Source: Burkholderia glumae LMG 2196 = ATCC 33617 (GTDB lineage: Bacteria > Pseudomonadota > Gammaproteobacteria > Burkholderiales > Burkholderiaceae). From it: 64,000 nt of DNA. Shown in pieces: positions 35,862-44,538 of the stretch. The first letter of the stretch is position 1; each line of letters begins with the position of its first letter. Location: positions 496,001 through 560,000 of the forward strand of contig NZ_CP009435.1 of NCBI RefSeq assembly GCF_000960995.1, written 5' to 3'. The translations under genes were made by a program, and so were the position numbers. Under the pieces are notes generated by a model. That model searched no databases, was not told where the DNA came from, and worked only from the letters and a program-made list of their open reading frames with translations.

Positions 35862-37166
35862 ATGAAACGCCAGTCCCTGTATGCCTTCTGCGCCGTGCTG
35901 CTCGCGGCGGCCGCGACGCTCGCCCCGGTGTTCTGGCCCGGCGCCGCGAAGCTGTTCGGCACCTCCGCCCGCGCCGCCACCGAGGGCGACGCCTCGAACG
36001 CCGCGCTCGTCAAGAAGGGCGAGTATCTGTCGCGGATCGGCGACTGCGTGGCCTGCCACACCGTGCGCGGCGGCCAGCCGTTCGCGGGCGGCCTCGCGAT
36101 GCCGACGCCGTTCGGCACCATGTACACGCCGAACATCACGCCCGACCCGCGGTACGGCATCGGCAAGTGGAGCGCGGACGACTTCTACCGGGCGATGCAC
36201 ACGGGCCGCTCGAAGGACGGCAGCCTGCTCTATCCGGGCTTCCCGTTCACGAGCTACACCAAGGTTTCGCGCGCCGATTCGGACGCGATCTACGCCTACC
36301 TGCGCTCGGTCGCGCCGGTCAACCAGCCGAACCGCCCGCACGAGCTGAGATTCCCGTTCAACAACCGCAACCTGCTGATCGGCTGGCGCACGCTGTTCTT
36401 CAAGGAGGGCGAATTCCGGCCCGATCCGACCAAGTCGGTGGAATGGAACCGCGGCGCCTACCTGGTGGAGGGGCTCGGCCACTGCAGCATGTGCCATACC
36501 TCGATCAACCTGATGGGCGCGCCGGTCAGTTCCTCGGCCTTCGCGGGCGGCCTGATCCCGCTGCAGAACTGGTACGCGCCGTCGCTGACCAACGACACCG
36601 AGTTCGGCCTCGGCGACTGGCACGTGCAGGAACTCGCGGACCTGCTGCAGGCCGGCGTGTCGAATCGCGGCGCCGTGTTCGGGCCGATGGCCGACGTGGT
36701 CCACAACAGCCTGCAATACATGACCGACGACGATACCCGGGCGATGTCGATCTACCTGAAGTCGATCCCGCAGAAGGGCGAGGCGCCGTCGCACCTGCAG
36801 TACGAGACCTCGCAGCAGTTCGGCAACCAGCTGCTGGAACAGGGCCGCAAGCTCTACGCGGACAACTGCGCGACCTGCCACGGCGCGTCCGGTCAGGGCA
36901 AGCCGCCGGCGTATCCGCCGCTCGCGCAGAACCATTCGATTATGATGGAGTCTGCAGTGAACCCGATCCGGATGGTGCTGAACGGCGGATACCCGCCGAG
37001 CACGTTCCGGAATCCGCGTCCATACGGGATGCCGCCGTTCGCGCAAGCCCTGTCGAATCAAGAGGTTGCAGCAGTCGTGTCGTATATTCGATCGGCCTGG
37101 GGCAACAACGGTTCGCCGATTTCACCGCAGCAGGTCAGCGATCTGAGATCCGCGCCGCTCGACTGA
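35862..37166 (+). CDS. tri-haem cytochrome c subunit of a membrane dehydrogenase (AdhB/GadC-like)
   Basis: The 434-residue exported cytochrome has three haem sites: C62VACH66, C209SMCH213 and C337ATCH341. This is the layout of the cytochrome subunit of membrane alcohol, gluconate or sorbitol dehydrogenases. AGGAGACAG precedes ATG 35862. No flavoprotein or quinoprotein dehydrogenase is adjacent; the only partner is the di-haem cytochrome, so it may serve an unlinked dehydrogenase or act as a relay to a terminal oxidase. A clear terminator follows. Confidence 0.88.
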   Translation: MKRQSLYAFCAVLLAAAATLAPVFWPGAAKLFGTSARAATEGDASNAALVKKGEYLSRIGDCVACHTVRGGQPFAGGLAMPTPFGTMYTPNITPDPRYGIGKWSADDFYRAMHTGRSKDGSLLYPGFPFTSYTKVSRADSDAIYAYLRSVAPVNQPNRPHELRFPFNNRNLLIGWRTLFFKEGEFRPDPTKSVEWNRGAYLVEGLGHCSMCHTSINLMGAPVSSSAFAGGLIPLQNWYAPSLTNDTEFGLGDWHVQELADLLQAGVSNRGAVFGPMADVVHNSLQYMTDDDTRAMSIYLKSIPQKGEAPSHLQYETSQQFGNQLLEQGRKLYADNCATCHGASGQGKPPAYPPLAQNHSIMMESAVNPIRMVLNGGYPPSTFRNPRPYGMPPFAQALSNQEVAAVVSYIRSAWGNNGSPISPQQVSDLRSAPLD

Positions 37167-37184
37167 CGGACGGTTCACAACCAC

Positions 37185-37230
37185 GGGGCGTGGCCGCGGG
37201 CAACCGCGGGCCGCGCCCTTTTGTTTTTTG
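37185..37230 (+). terminator. rho-independent terminator after the cytochrome operon
   Basis: A GC-rich hairpin (left arm GGGGCG-GGCC-CGG, right arm CCG-GGCC-CGCCC with small bulges, loop GCAA) runs from 37185 to 37218, followed by TTTTGTTTTTTG. It lies 19 bp after the cytochrome stop. Confidence 0.82.
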
Positions 37231-37296
37231 TACGACGGCACGCCCGCCGCTCCGACCTGGGCGGCGGCGCTGCCTTCCTGAACACCAAGAGAGTTT

Positions 37297-38724
<1,428 letters not shown>

Positions 38725-38766
38725 GCCGCGCGCGGTTTTTCACCGCGCCAGCCGATCGTGACAGAC

Positions 38767-38810
38767 GGGGAGCGCGACGCATCGACGGCGTCGCGCTCCC
38801 CGCTTTTTTT
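38767..38810 (+). terminator. strong rho-independent terminator after rhlE
   Basis: GGGGAGCGCGACGC (38767-38780) pairs perfectly with GCGTCGCGCTCCCC (38788-38801) around a seven-base loop, followed by GC and seven T (38804-38810). Confidence 0.95.
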
Positions 38811-38882
38811 GGCTTCGGAAGGGTCGGCCCGAGGATGGAAGGGCCGCAAGCGGCCGCAGGCAAGCGCCGCGGCCGGGGCCGG

Positions 38883-39446
38883 TCACGCCGCCGCGATCAG
38901 CCGGATCTGCTCGATCTGCCGGGTCCAGCGTGCGAGCACGGCCTCGCCGCCGTCCTCCAGCTCGAACGCGATGCCCGAGGTCAGTCGCGCGTAGGCCACG
39001 CGCTGCGCCTCGCCGCCCGCCAGCGTGGCCCGGAAGCAGGCCAGCCCCGGCAGCGCCGAGCCGTCGTCGGCCGGGCCGTCGCCAATGAAGCCGGCCGGCC
39101 TCACGCGCAGCCGCGCCTGGTAGAACGCAGCGTCGGCGACGAAGCTCAGCATCGCCGCGCGCTCTTGTGCCAGCAGCCGCGCGGCGCGCGAACCCGGCCA
39201 GAGGGCGATGAACAGCGTCGCCGGATCGCTCGCATACAATTCGCCGACGCCGAGCAGCGTGGTACGCGCCTCGGGCGGCTCGACGCCGCGCTCGACCACC
39301 ACCAGCGAAGCCGAAAAGCCCGCCTTGTCGGCCAGCGCCTCGCCGTCGAACAGCGCGAGGCAAGCCGGCGGCCAGCGCTCGAACTGCCAGCGCTCGAGCG
39401 CGTGGCGGCCGGCCGGCGCCGCACCGCGATCAGCGGAAGAACACAT
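38883..39446 (-). CDS. hypothetical protein, possible FMN-binding split-barrel fold
   Basis: The 187-residue protein contains SDPATLFIALWPGSRAARLLAQERAAMLSFV (segment shown in part only as LFIALWPGSRAA) and YQARLRVR, a pattern seen in pyridoxamine-phosphate-oxidase-like split-barrel proteins; this assignment is tentative. Its ATG lies 17 bases inside the 3' end of the ferritin-like gene, with no ribosome site of its own, so translation should be coupled. The C-terminus is helical (RWTRQIEQIRLIAAA). It probably works with the upstream di-iron protein, perhaps as reductase or partner. Confidence 0.6.
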   Translation of the reverse strand: MCSSADRGAAPAGRHALERWQFERWPPACLALFDGEALADKAGFSASLVVVERGVEPPEARTTLLGVGELYASDPATLFIALWPGSRAARLLAQERAAMLSFVADAAFYQARLRVRPAGFIGDGPADDGSALPGLACFRATLAGGEAQRVAYARLTSGIAFELEDGGEAVLARWTRQIEQIRLIAAA

Positions 39447-40257
39447 GCTGGGTCAGTTTCGTCAGCGGATACTGCACGCCGGGCTGGATCTTCGAAGGCA
39501 GGTCGAGCGGCTTCAGCAGCATCTTCACGCACATGTCGGCCGACAGATTGCGCCGCACCAGCGTGTTGACGCGATGGGTGCGCTCGCGGACGTAGGCCGC
39601 GTCGCCGACGCGGTCCGGATAGCGCACCGCGAACACATGGCGCAGCGCGACTTCCGAATCCTCGTTGCGCATTTCGAGCACGCGGCGCGTCAGCGCGCCG
39701 AGCACGGCGAGCCGGCCGTTGCCCTCGATCTCGTTGTACTTCTTGAAATATTTGAAGAAGTGCTTGTAATGACGCACTTCGTCGGTACGGATGTTGTTGG
39801 TGATTTCCTTCAGCACCGGCTCTTGCGAACACTCGTTGATCGCCCGGTACAGCGTGGCGGTGCCCGTCTCCACCACGCAGCGCGCCACCATCTCGAGCGC
39901 GCGCGTCTTCTCGAACGCGTCGAGCGAGCACATTTTCGAGTATTCGTCGAAGAAATTGCGGAACGCGAGATCCCAGTCGAATTCCGGCCATACGTAGCCG
40001 ATGTAGGCCTTCAGCGCGCGGCCATGCTGCAGTTCCTCATGCTCCCACTGCTCGTTGAGCCAGGTGGCCACTTCGGGATCCTCGCCGAAGAACTGGCTCA
40101 GATTGCTCGTGTAGAGATCGGACCCGCTCTCGATGAACGAGGCCGCGCAGAGCAGCAGCAGCAGATCCTCGTCGGCGGCGGCTTTCGCGCGGTCGATCCG
40201 CGTGAGGTCGATGTCTTCGATGCGCCAGGGCATCACGTGTTTCGTTTCGGCCAGCAT
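39430..40257 (-). CDS. ferritin-like di-iron protein, acyl-ACP desaturase-type ligand set
   Basis: The 275-residue helical protein has the full carboxylate-bridged di-iron pattern: E43 (IESGSD), E75xxH78 (EHEELQHG), E130 (VVETGTATLY) and E160xxH163 (TDEVRHYKHF). The spacing resembles soluble acyl-ACP desaturases and AurF-type N-oxygenases, though it is shorter than plant desaturases. GGGAG precedes ATG 40257. It overlaps the split-barrel-like gene downstream, forming a two-gene unit. Likely an O2-using oxidase or desaturase; the substrate is unknown. Confidence 0.78.
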   Translation of the reverse strand: MLAETKHVMPWRIEDIDLTRIDRAKAAADEDLLLLLCAASFIESGSDLYTSNLSQFFGEDPEVATWLNEQWEHEELQHGRALKAYIGYVWPEFDWDLAFRNFFDEYSKMCSLDAFEKTRALEMVARCVVETGTATLYRAINECSQEPVLKEITNNIRTDEVRHYKHFFKYFKKYNEIEGNGRLAVLGALTRRVLEMRNEDSEVALRHVFAVRYPDRVGDAAYVRERTHRVNTLVRRNLSADMCVKMLLKPLDLPSKIQPGVQYPLTKLTQHVFFR

Positions 40258-40618
40258 CGTATGGCTCCCAAACGCCTCGTCCCGGCATGGCGCAGCGGCC
40301 GGCGTCAGTCCTGCCGGTGCCGCCGCGAGCCTGTCAGGCGAAGCGGGTATGAATTGAATTATTCGATCTGGATCCGCTTATCTTAGCCGGAGTTGACTGA
40401 ATGTGCATCCAGCACTGACCGTACCCGCACGTTGCAGTTCCGCGCCGCCGACCGCCCATAACTGACAGGTAATTCGAAGCTTGCCGGTCATTCCATTGAA
40501 ATCTGCGAAATCGGCATCCGGACCAGGCGGCACCGGGCGCGCATGCCGCAGGCCCCGCGCGCGCGCGGCGGGGCAGCGCCGCGCGCCGATGCGGCCGGGA
40601 CGCGACACGCGGCCGCGC
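40258..40618. other. intergenic region, 361 bp
   Basis: The region lies between the ferritin-like gene start and the 3' end of the gamma-glutamyltransferase gene. An AT-rich island at about 40345-40405 probably carries the promoter of the two-gene ferritin-like unit (minus strand; AATAAT occurs there). No small gene is supported. Confidence 0.5.
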
Positions 40619-42259
40619 TCAGAAGCCGGCCGCGAGCCCGTCGCGACGGCTGTCGCTGGCGGCCACGTAGCCGCGCTCGGGATCGTCGGCGTCGAGCCGC
40701 CAGATGAACTGGCCCGAGCCGAAGTCCATGTAGGGATCGGCGATCGACTGCAGCCGGTGGCCGCGCGCCTCGAGCGCGGCCACCACGCCGCGGTCGAGGG
40801 TGTGCTCGACGTCGAGCGTGAAATCGCGGTTCACCTTCCAGCGCGGCGCGTCGCAGGCGGCCTGCGGCTGCTGCCCATAGCCGAGCATGCGCACGAGGGT
40901 CTGCAGGTGTCCTTGCGGCTGCATGTCGCCGCCCATCACGCCGAAGCTCATCACCGCCTCGCGGCGGCCGTCGCGCTCGCGCGTGACGAAGGCCGGGATG
41001 ATGGTATGGAACGGCCGCTTGCCGCCCGCCACCACGTTCGGCGAGGCCGGGTCCATCGAGAACCCGTGGCCGCGGTTCTGCAGCGCGATCCCGTAGCCGG
41101 GCACCACCAGGCCCGAGCCGAAGCCCATGTAGTTCGACTGGATGAAGCTCACCATCATGCCGCGCTCGTCGGCAGCCGACAGGTAGACGGTGCCGCCCGC
41201 GCGCGGCCTGCCGTGCTCGACATGCGTCGCGCGCGACAGGTTGATGCGCTTCGCCCGCTCGGCCAGGTAGGCATCGTCGAGCATCGCCTCGGGCGTCACC
41301 TCCATCGCGCGCGGATCGGCCACGTAGCGGTAGACGTCGGCGAACGCGAGCTTCATGGCCTCGATCTGCACGTGCTGCGCCTCGGGCGAATCGAGCGGCA
41401 GCCCGGCCAGGTCGAAGCGCTCGACGATGCCGAGCGCGATCAGCGCCGCGATGCCCTGCCCGTTCGGCGGGATCTCGTGCACCGTGTGGCCGCGAAACGA
41501 CTTGCCGATCGGCTCGACCCACTCGGGGCGCCAGGCCCGCAGGTCCTCGGCCGTCAGCGCGCCGCCCGTCTCGCGCGCGAACGCGGCCAGCGCCGCGCCC
41601 GGCTCGCCCTCGTAGAAGGCGCGCGCGCCGTCGCGCGCGAGCAGCCGCAGCGTGCGGGCGTGGCCTGGCATCACCACCCGCTCGCCCACCTCCGGCGCGC
41701 GTGAGCGCGGCAGGAACGCCGCCGCGAAGCCGGGCTGGTCGTGCAGCGCCGGCACCGCGGCAGCCCACTTCTGGGCCACGATCGAGGCCACCGCATGACC
41801 GCGCTCGGCCAGTTCGATGGCCGGCGCGAGCAGGTCGGCGAACGGCAGCGAGCCGAAGCGCGCGTGCAGCGCCTCCCAGCCCGCGACCACGCCCGGCACC
41901 GTCACCGTATCCCAGCCGCGCTCGGGCTGCCGCGCGTGGCCGTTGCCGTCCTCGCCATGGCGGCGGCGGAAATAGTCCGGGTTCCAGGCCGCGGGCGCGA
42001 CGCCCGAGGCGTTGAGGCCCGACAGCGTCGCCCCGTCCCAGACCAGCGCGAACGCGTCGCCGCCGAGTCCGCACGAGACCGGCTCGACGACGGTGAGCGC
42101 GGCGGCGGCGGCGAGCGCCGCGTCCACCGCGTTGCCGCCCTGCCAGAGCATGCGCAGGCCGGCCTGCGCGGCGAGCGGGTGCGAGGTCGAGACCAGATTG
42201 CGGGCGAACACGGGCTGCCGGACGGTGGGATAGGGGTTCTGCCAGTTGAAGCGGGTCAT
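40619..42259 (-). CDS. gamma-glutamyltransferase family protein
   Basis: This 546-residue Ntn hydrolase is made as one chain and should self-cleave before a conserved threonine, probably that in GGTVYLSAADERG (about residue 360). Other family marks are GGNAVDAALAAAAALTVVEP near the N-terminus, ETGGALTAEDL, PPNGQGIAAL and FGVMGGDMQPQGHLQ. No signal peptide is visible, so unlike E. coli Ggt it may be cytosolic (YwrD-like). Substrates may be glutathione or other gamma-glutamyl or acyl amides. ATG 42259 is chosen because homology begins there. Confidence 0.86.
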   Translation of the reverse strand: MTRFNWQNPYPTVRQPVFARNLVSTSHPLAAQAGLRMLWQGGNAVDAALAAAAALTVVEPVSCGLGGDAFALVWDGATLSGLNASGVAPAAWNPDYFRRRHGEDGNGHARQPERGWDTVTVPGVVAGWEALHARFGSLPFADLLAPAIELAERGHAVASIVAQKWAAAVPALHDQPGFAAAFLPRSRAPEVGERVVMPGHARTLRLLARDGARAFYEGEPGAALAAFARETGGALTAEDLRAWRPEWVEPIGKSFRGHTVHEIPPNGQGIAALIALGIVERFDLAGLPLDSPEAQHVQIEAMKLAFADVYRYVADPRAMEVTPEAMLDDAYLAERAKRINLSRATHVEHGRPRAGGTVYLSAADERGMMVSFIQSNYMGFGSGLVVPGYGIALQNRGHGFSMDPASPNVVAGGKRPFHTIIPAFVTRERDGRREAVMSFGVMGGDMQPQGHLQTLVRMLGYGQQPQAACDAPRWKVNRDFTLDVEHTLDRGVVAALEARGHRLQSIADPYMDFGSGQFIWRLDADDPERGYVAASDSRRDGLAAGF

Positions 42260-42419
42260 GCTGCGGCTCCGGTGGAATGGACGTGCGAACACGGCCGACA
42301 ACAGAAAGGGCGCGCGGCAAGGCAAGCGATTGCCGCAGGCGACAAAGCGCCATTGCAGCGCGAATGCGCGCGCGGAGCAAGCGGGGCATCGGTATCGGGC
42401 GGGCGCGCGCGAAAACGGA

Positions 42420-42437
42420 ATGTTCGTTCGCGCACAT
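42420..42437. promoter_or_regulatory. GlpR-like operator upstream of glpR
   Basis: ATGTTCGTTCGCGCACAT has half-sites ATGTTCG and CGCACAT with a four-base centre, one mismatch from symmetry. It closely resembles the E. coli GlpR operator pattern (ATGTTCG-N4-CGAACAT). A further half-site CGAACGAACAT overlaps the glpR start (42471-42481), suggesting autoregulation. Confidence 0.65.
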
Positions 42438-42479
42438 TGCTTACAATACGGAACCCGCTTCCCGAGCCTTCGAACGAAC

Positions 42480-43259
42480 ATGACACGAGACCCCCGCCTG
42501 TCGCTGAACGCCCGCCAGCAGGAACTGCTCGAATGGGTGCAGCGCGACGGCTTCGTCACCGTCGACGATCTCGCGACGCACTTCGACGTGACGCCTCAAA
42601 CGATCCGCCGCGACGTGAACTGGCTCGCCGACCTGAACCTGCTGCGCCGCTATCACGGCGGCGCGAGCCTGCCGACCAGCTCGGAAAACGTCTCGTACAG
42701 CGCCCGCCAGCGCATGTTCCACGACGAGAAACGCCGCATCGCCGCGCTGGCGGCCTCGCACATCCCCGACCAGGCGTCGCTGTTCATCAATCTCGGCACC
42801 ACCACCGAGGAGGTCGCGCGCGCGCTGAACCGCCACCGCGGCCTGCGGGTGGTCACCAACAACCTGAACGTGGCGAGCATGATGAGCGGCTATCCCGAGT
42901 GCGAGGTGCTGATCACCGGCGGCATCGTGCGGCCCTGGGACAAGGGCATCGTCGGCGAGCTCGCGATCGACTTCATCCGCCAGTTCAAGGTGGACTACGC
43001 GATCATCGGCACCTCGGCGATCGAGACCGACGGCACGATGCGCGACTTCGATACGCGCGAGGTGCGCGTCGCCGAGGCGATCATGCAGCACGCGCGCACC
43101 GTCTATCTCGTCACCGACCACTCGAAGTTCGGGCGCCCCGCGCTGGTGCGTCAGGGCCACCTGTCGCAGGTACACGCGCTGTTCACCGACAAGGCGCTGC
43201 CCGCCGAGATGGGCGATACGATCGCCGCGGCCGGCACGCAGGTCTACATCGCCGACTGA
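42480..43259 (+). CDS. glpR: glycerol-3-phosphate regulon repressor GlpR (DeoR family)
   Basis: The 259-residue regulator has an N-terminal DeoR helix-turn-helix (LNARQQELLEWVQRDGFVTV, then VTPQTIRRDVN) and a C-terminal sugar-phosphate sensor (LGTTTEEVARAL, DYAIIGTSAIETDG, DHSKFGRPALVR). The inducer should be glycerol 3-phosphate. A GlpR-type operator lies just upstream, and glpD-glpK-glpF follow on the same strand after two small genes. ATG 42480 begins family homology; the long frame upstream is not conserved-looking. Confidence 0.92.
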   Translation: MTRDPRLSLNARQQELLEWVQRDGFVTVDDLATHFDVTPQTIRRDVNWLADLNLLRRYHGGASLPTSSENVSYSARQRMFHDEKRRIAALAASHIPDQASLFINLGTTTEEVARALNRHRGLRVVTNNLNVASMMSGYPECEVLITGGIVRPWDKGIVGELAIDFIRQFKVDYAIIGTSAIETDGTMRDFDTREVRVAEAIMQHARTVYLVTDHSKFGRPALVRQGHLSQVHALFTDKALPAEMGDTIAAAGTQVYIAD

Positions 43260-43579
43260 ACCCGTCCCTGGCGCGCGGCGGCGCGCACGGCGATCCCCCC
43301 GCCGGCAGCGCGCGCGCCGTGCTGCGTCGCAGCGTGAACTTGAAGTGAAATCAAGAAGTTGGCGCGCTGCCTCGATCGCTTTAATTGTGACGAATTGTCA
43401 ATCGGAAAATTTTTAGGGCCACATTTGGTATTCGGCCCGAGCTTGACTACACTCCGAATCCCCGCCGCCCGTGTGCCACGCGTGCCGGCGTGAAGCTTAA
43501 TTCCCCCACGCCAGCCTTGCTGGGTAACGCGCCCCGGAATCGTCCGGCCGTGAGAAGTATGGTTTGTCTGGAGAGAACG
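43260..43579. other. intergenic region, 320 bp, AT-rich promoter zone
   Basis: Positions about 43375-43455 are markedly AT-rich for this genome (AATTGTGACGAATTGTC, GGAAAATTTTTAGG). A GGGCC/GGCCC inverted pair flanks ACATTTGGTATTC. CTTGACTACACT (43442-43453) may contain a -10-like TACACT for the small gene at 43580. Nothing else was recognised. Confidence 0.5.
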
Positions 43580-43777
43580 ATGCTAAGTCCGCATGAATTC
43601 GCCACCCTGCTGCTCGTCAAGGATGCGCCCGACCAGGCCGAAATGGACCGCGACGAGCTGGATGCGCTGCTCGAGCAGCAACTGGTCCGGCTGGAAGCGC
43701 TGGGTTCGGGCCGCAAATACTGCGTCACCGAGAGCGGCGACGCCGCGCTGCGCTCGATCAAGGTCCGCTACTCCTGA
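43580..43777 (+). CDS. small hypothetical protein, 65 residues
   Basis: This acidic, helical protein starts MLSPHEFATLLLVKDAPDQ and contains DELDALLEQQLVRLEAL and GRKYCVTESGDAALRSIK, resembling a short winged-helix-like fragment (Leu-rich helix followed by a YxVTxxG turn, as in PadR/MarR-type wings). GGAGAG precedes ATG 43580, and a perfect 13-bp hairpin follows the stop, so it looks like a real monocistronic gene. It sits between glpR and glpD, but no role in glycerol use is evident. Confidence 0.72.
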   Translation: MLSPHEFATLLLVKDAPDQAEMDRDELDALLEQQLVRLEALGSGRKYCVTESGDAALRSIKVRYS

Positions 43778-43779
43778 AC

Positions 43780-43811
43780 CGCGGGCCGCCGTATCCGGAC
43801 GGCGGCCCGCG
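43780..43811. terminator. hairpin between convergent small genes
   Basis: CGCGGGCCGCCGT (43780-43792) pairs perfectly with ACGGCGGCCCGCG (43799-43811) around a six-base loop, three bases after the small gene's stop. There is no T-run; it may serve as a terminator or RNA end protector. Confidence 0.6.
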
Positions 43812-43997
43812 CGTATTGCGGCACCGCCGCCCTCACCCTTCTGCCATGGCCAATGCGCCAGCCGCGCCACCGCGCTCGCCGGCATGCGCCGTTCGTGCCG
43901 CGCTTGGTGGCGCCCTCGTCGGCGTGGCACGGCGCACGGGCCGCCCAGGCGCGTCGCGCCCGATCGGCGCCCCCCGCCAGCCGGCGCGCTGCGCGGC

Positions 43998-44360
43998 TCA
44001 GCCGCCGCGCAGCGTCGGATCGACCCGTGAGCGCCAGCTGATCGCCTGCGCGCGCTGCTCGTTCAGATAATTCACCCACTGCTCCCGCGCGGCGGCGCCG
44101 GGCCGGGCGCCGAGCGCCGCATGGTGCGCCGCGAGCGCGTTCGCGAACCCGCAATACTGCGCCTGCATGAGCCCGCGGTGGCGCTGGGCCACCCAGGCGT
44201 CCTGCAACGCGGCCTGGACGGCCGGAGCGTCGCCGCCATAGTCGTGCGGCTCGCCGCAGGCGCGCTGCAGCGCATCGAGCGACGGGCCGGGGCCGAAGCT
44301 CGGCATTCCCGCGCATCCCGCCAGCAGCGCGAACGCTCCCGCCAGCATGATCTGACGCAT
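43998..44360 (-). CDS. small hypothetical lipoprotein
   Basis: The 120-residue protein has a lipoprotein signal peptide (MRQIMLAGAFALLAGC; lipobox LAGC, acylated Cys about residue 16). The mature part has two cysteines (RACGEPHDYGG and AQYCGFANAL) that could form a disulfide, and a tryptophan-containing C-terminus (EQWVNYLNEQ). GAGGAGG lies upstream of ATG 44360. I do not recognise the family. It lies on the strand opposite glpR and glpD, and its promoter overlaps the glpD control region. Confidence 0.75.
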   Translation of the reverse strand: MRQIMLAGAFALLAGCAGMPSFGPGPSLDALQRACGEPHDYGGDAPAVQAALQDAWVAQRHRGLMQAQYCGFANALAAHHAALGARPGAAAREQWVNYLNEQRAQAISWRSRVDPTLRGG

Positions 44361-44475
44361 GTTCCCTCCTCGGTGTCGACAATTCCGCCAGTATCGTTCG
44401 GGATCGCGGCGCGCGCCATGCCGCGCCGCAACCGCCCTCCGGTTCCCGCCCTGCTTAAAAGAACTTTACTTTTTC

Positions 44476-44520
44476 GCTTTTGTTCATTAAATTTCGAATT
44501 CGAAAATTTTAGTTCGAACA
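44476..44520 (+). promoter_or_regulatory. glpD control region with GlpR-like inverted repeats
   Basis: This AT-rich region contains TTTCGAATTCGAAA (44492-44505, perfect 14-bp palindrome), GTTCGAAC (44512-44519, perfect 8-bp palindrome) and TTTTCGCTTTTGTTC just upstream (about 44471-44485). TTCG/CGAA half-sites are the core of GlpR operators, so repression of glpD-glpK-glpF by the nearby GlpR is likely. Confidence 0.6.
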
Positions 44521-44538
44521 ATGGAGAGAGGCCCGCAG

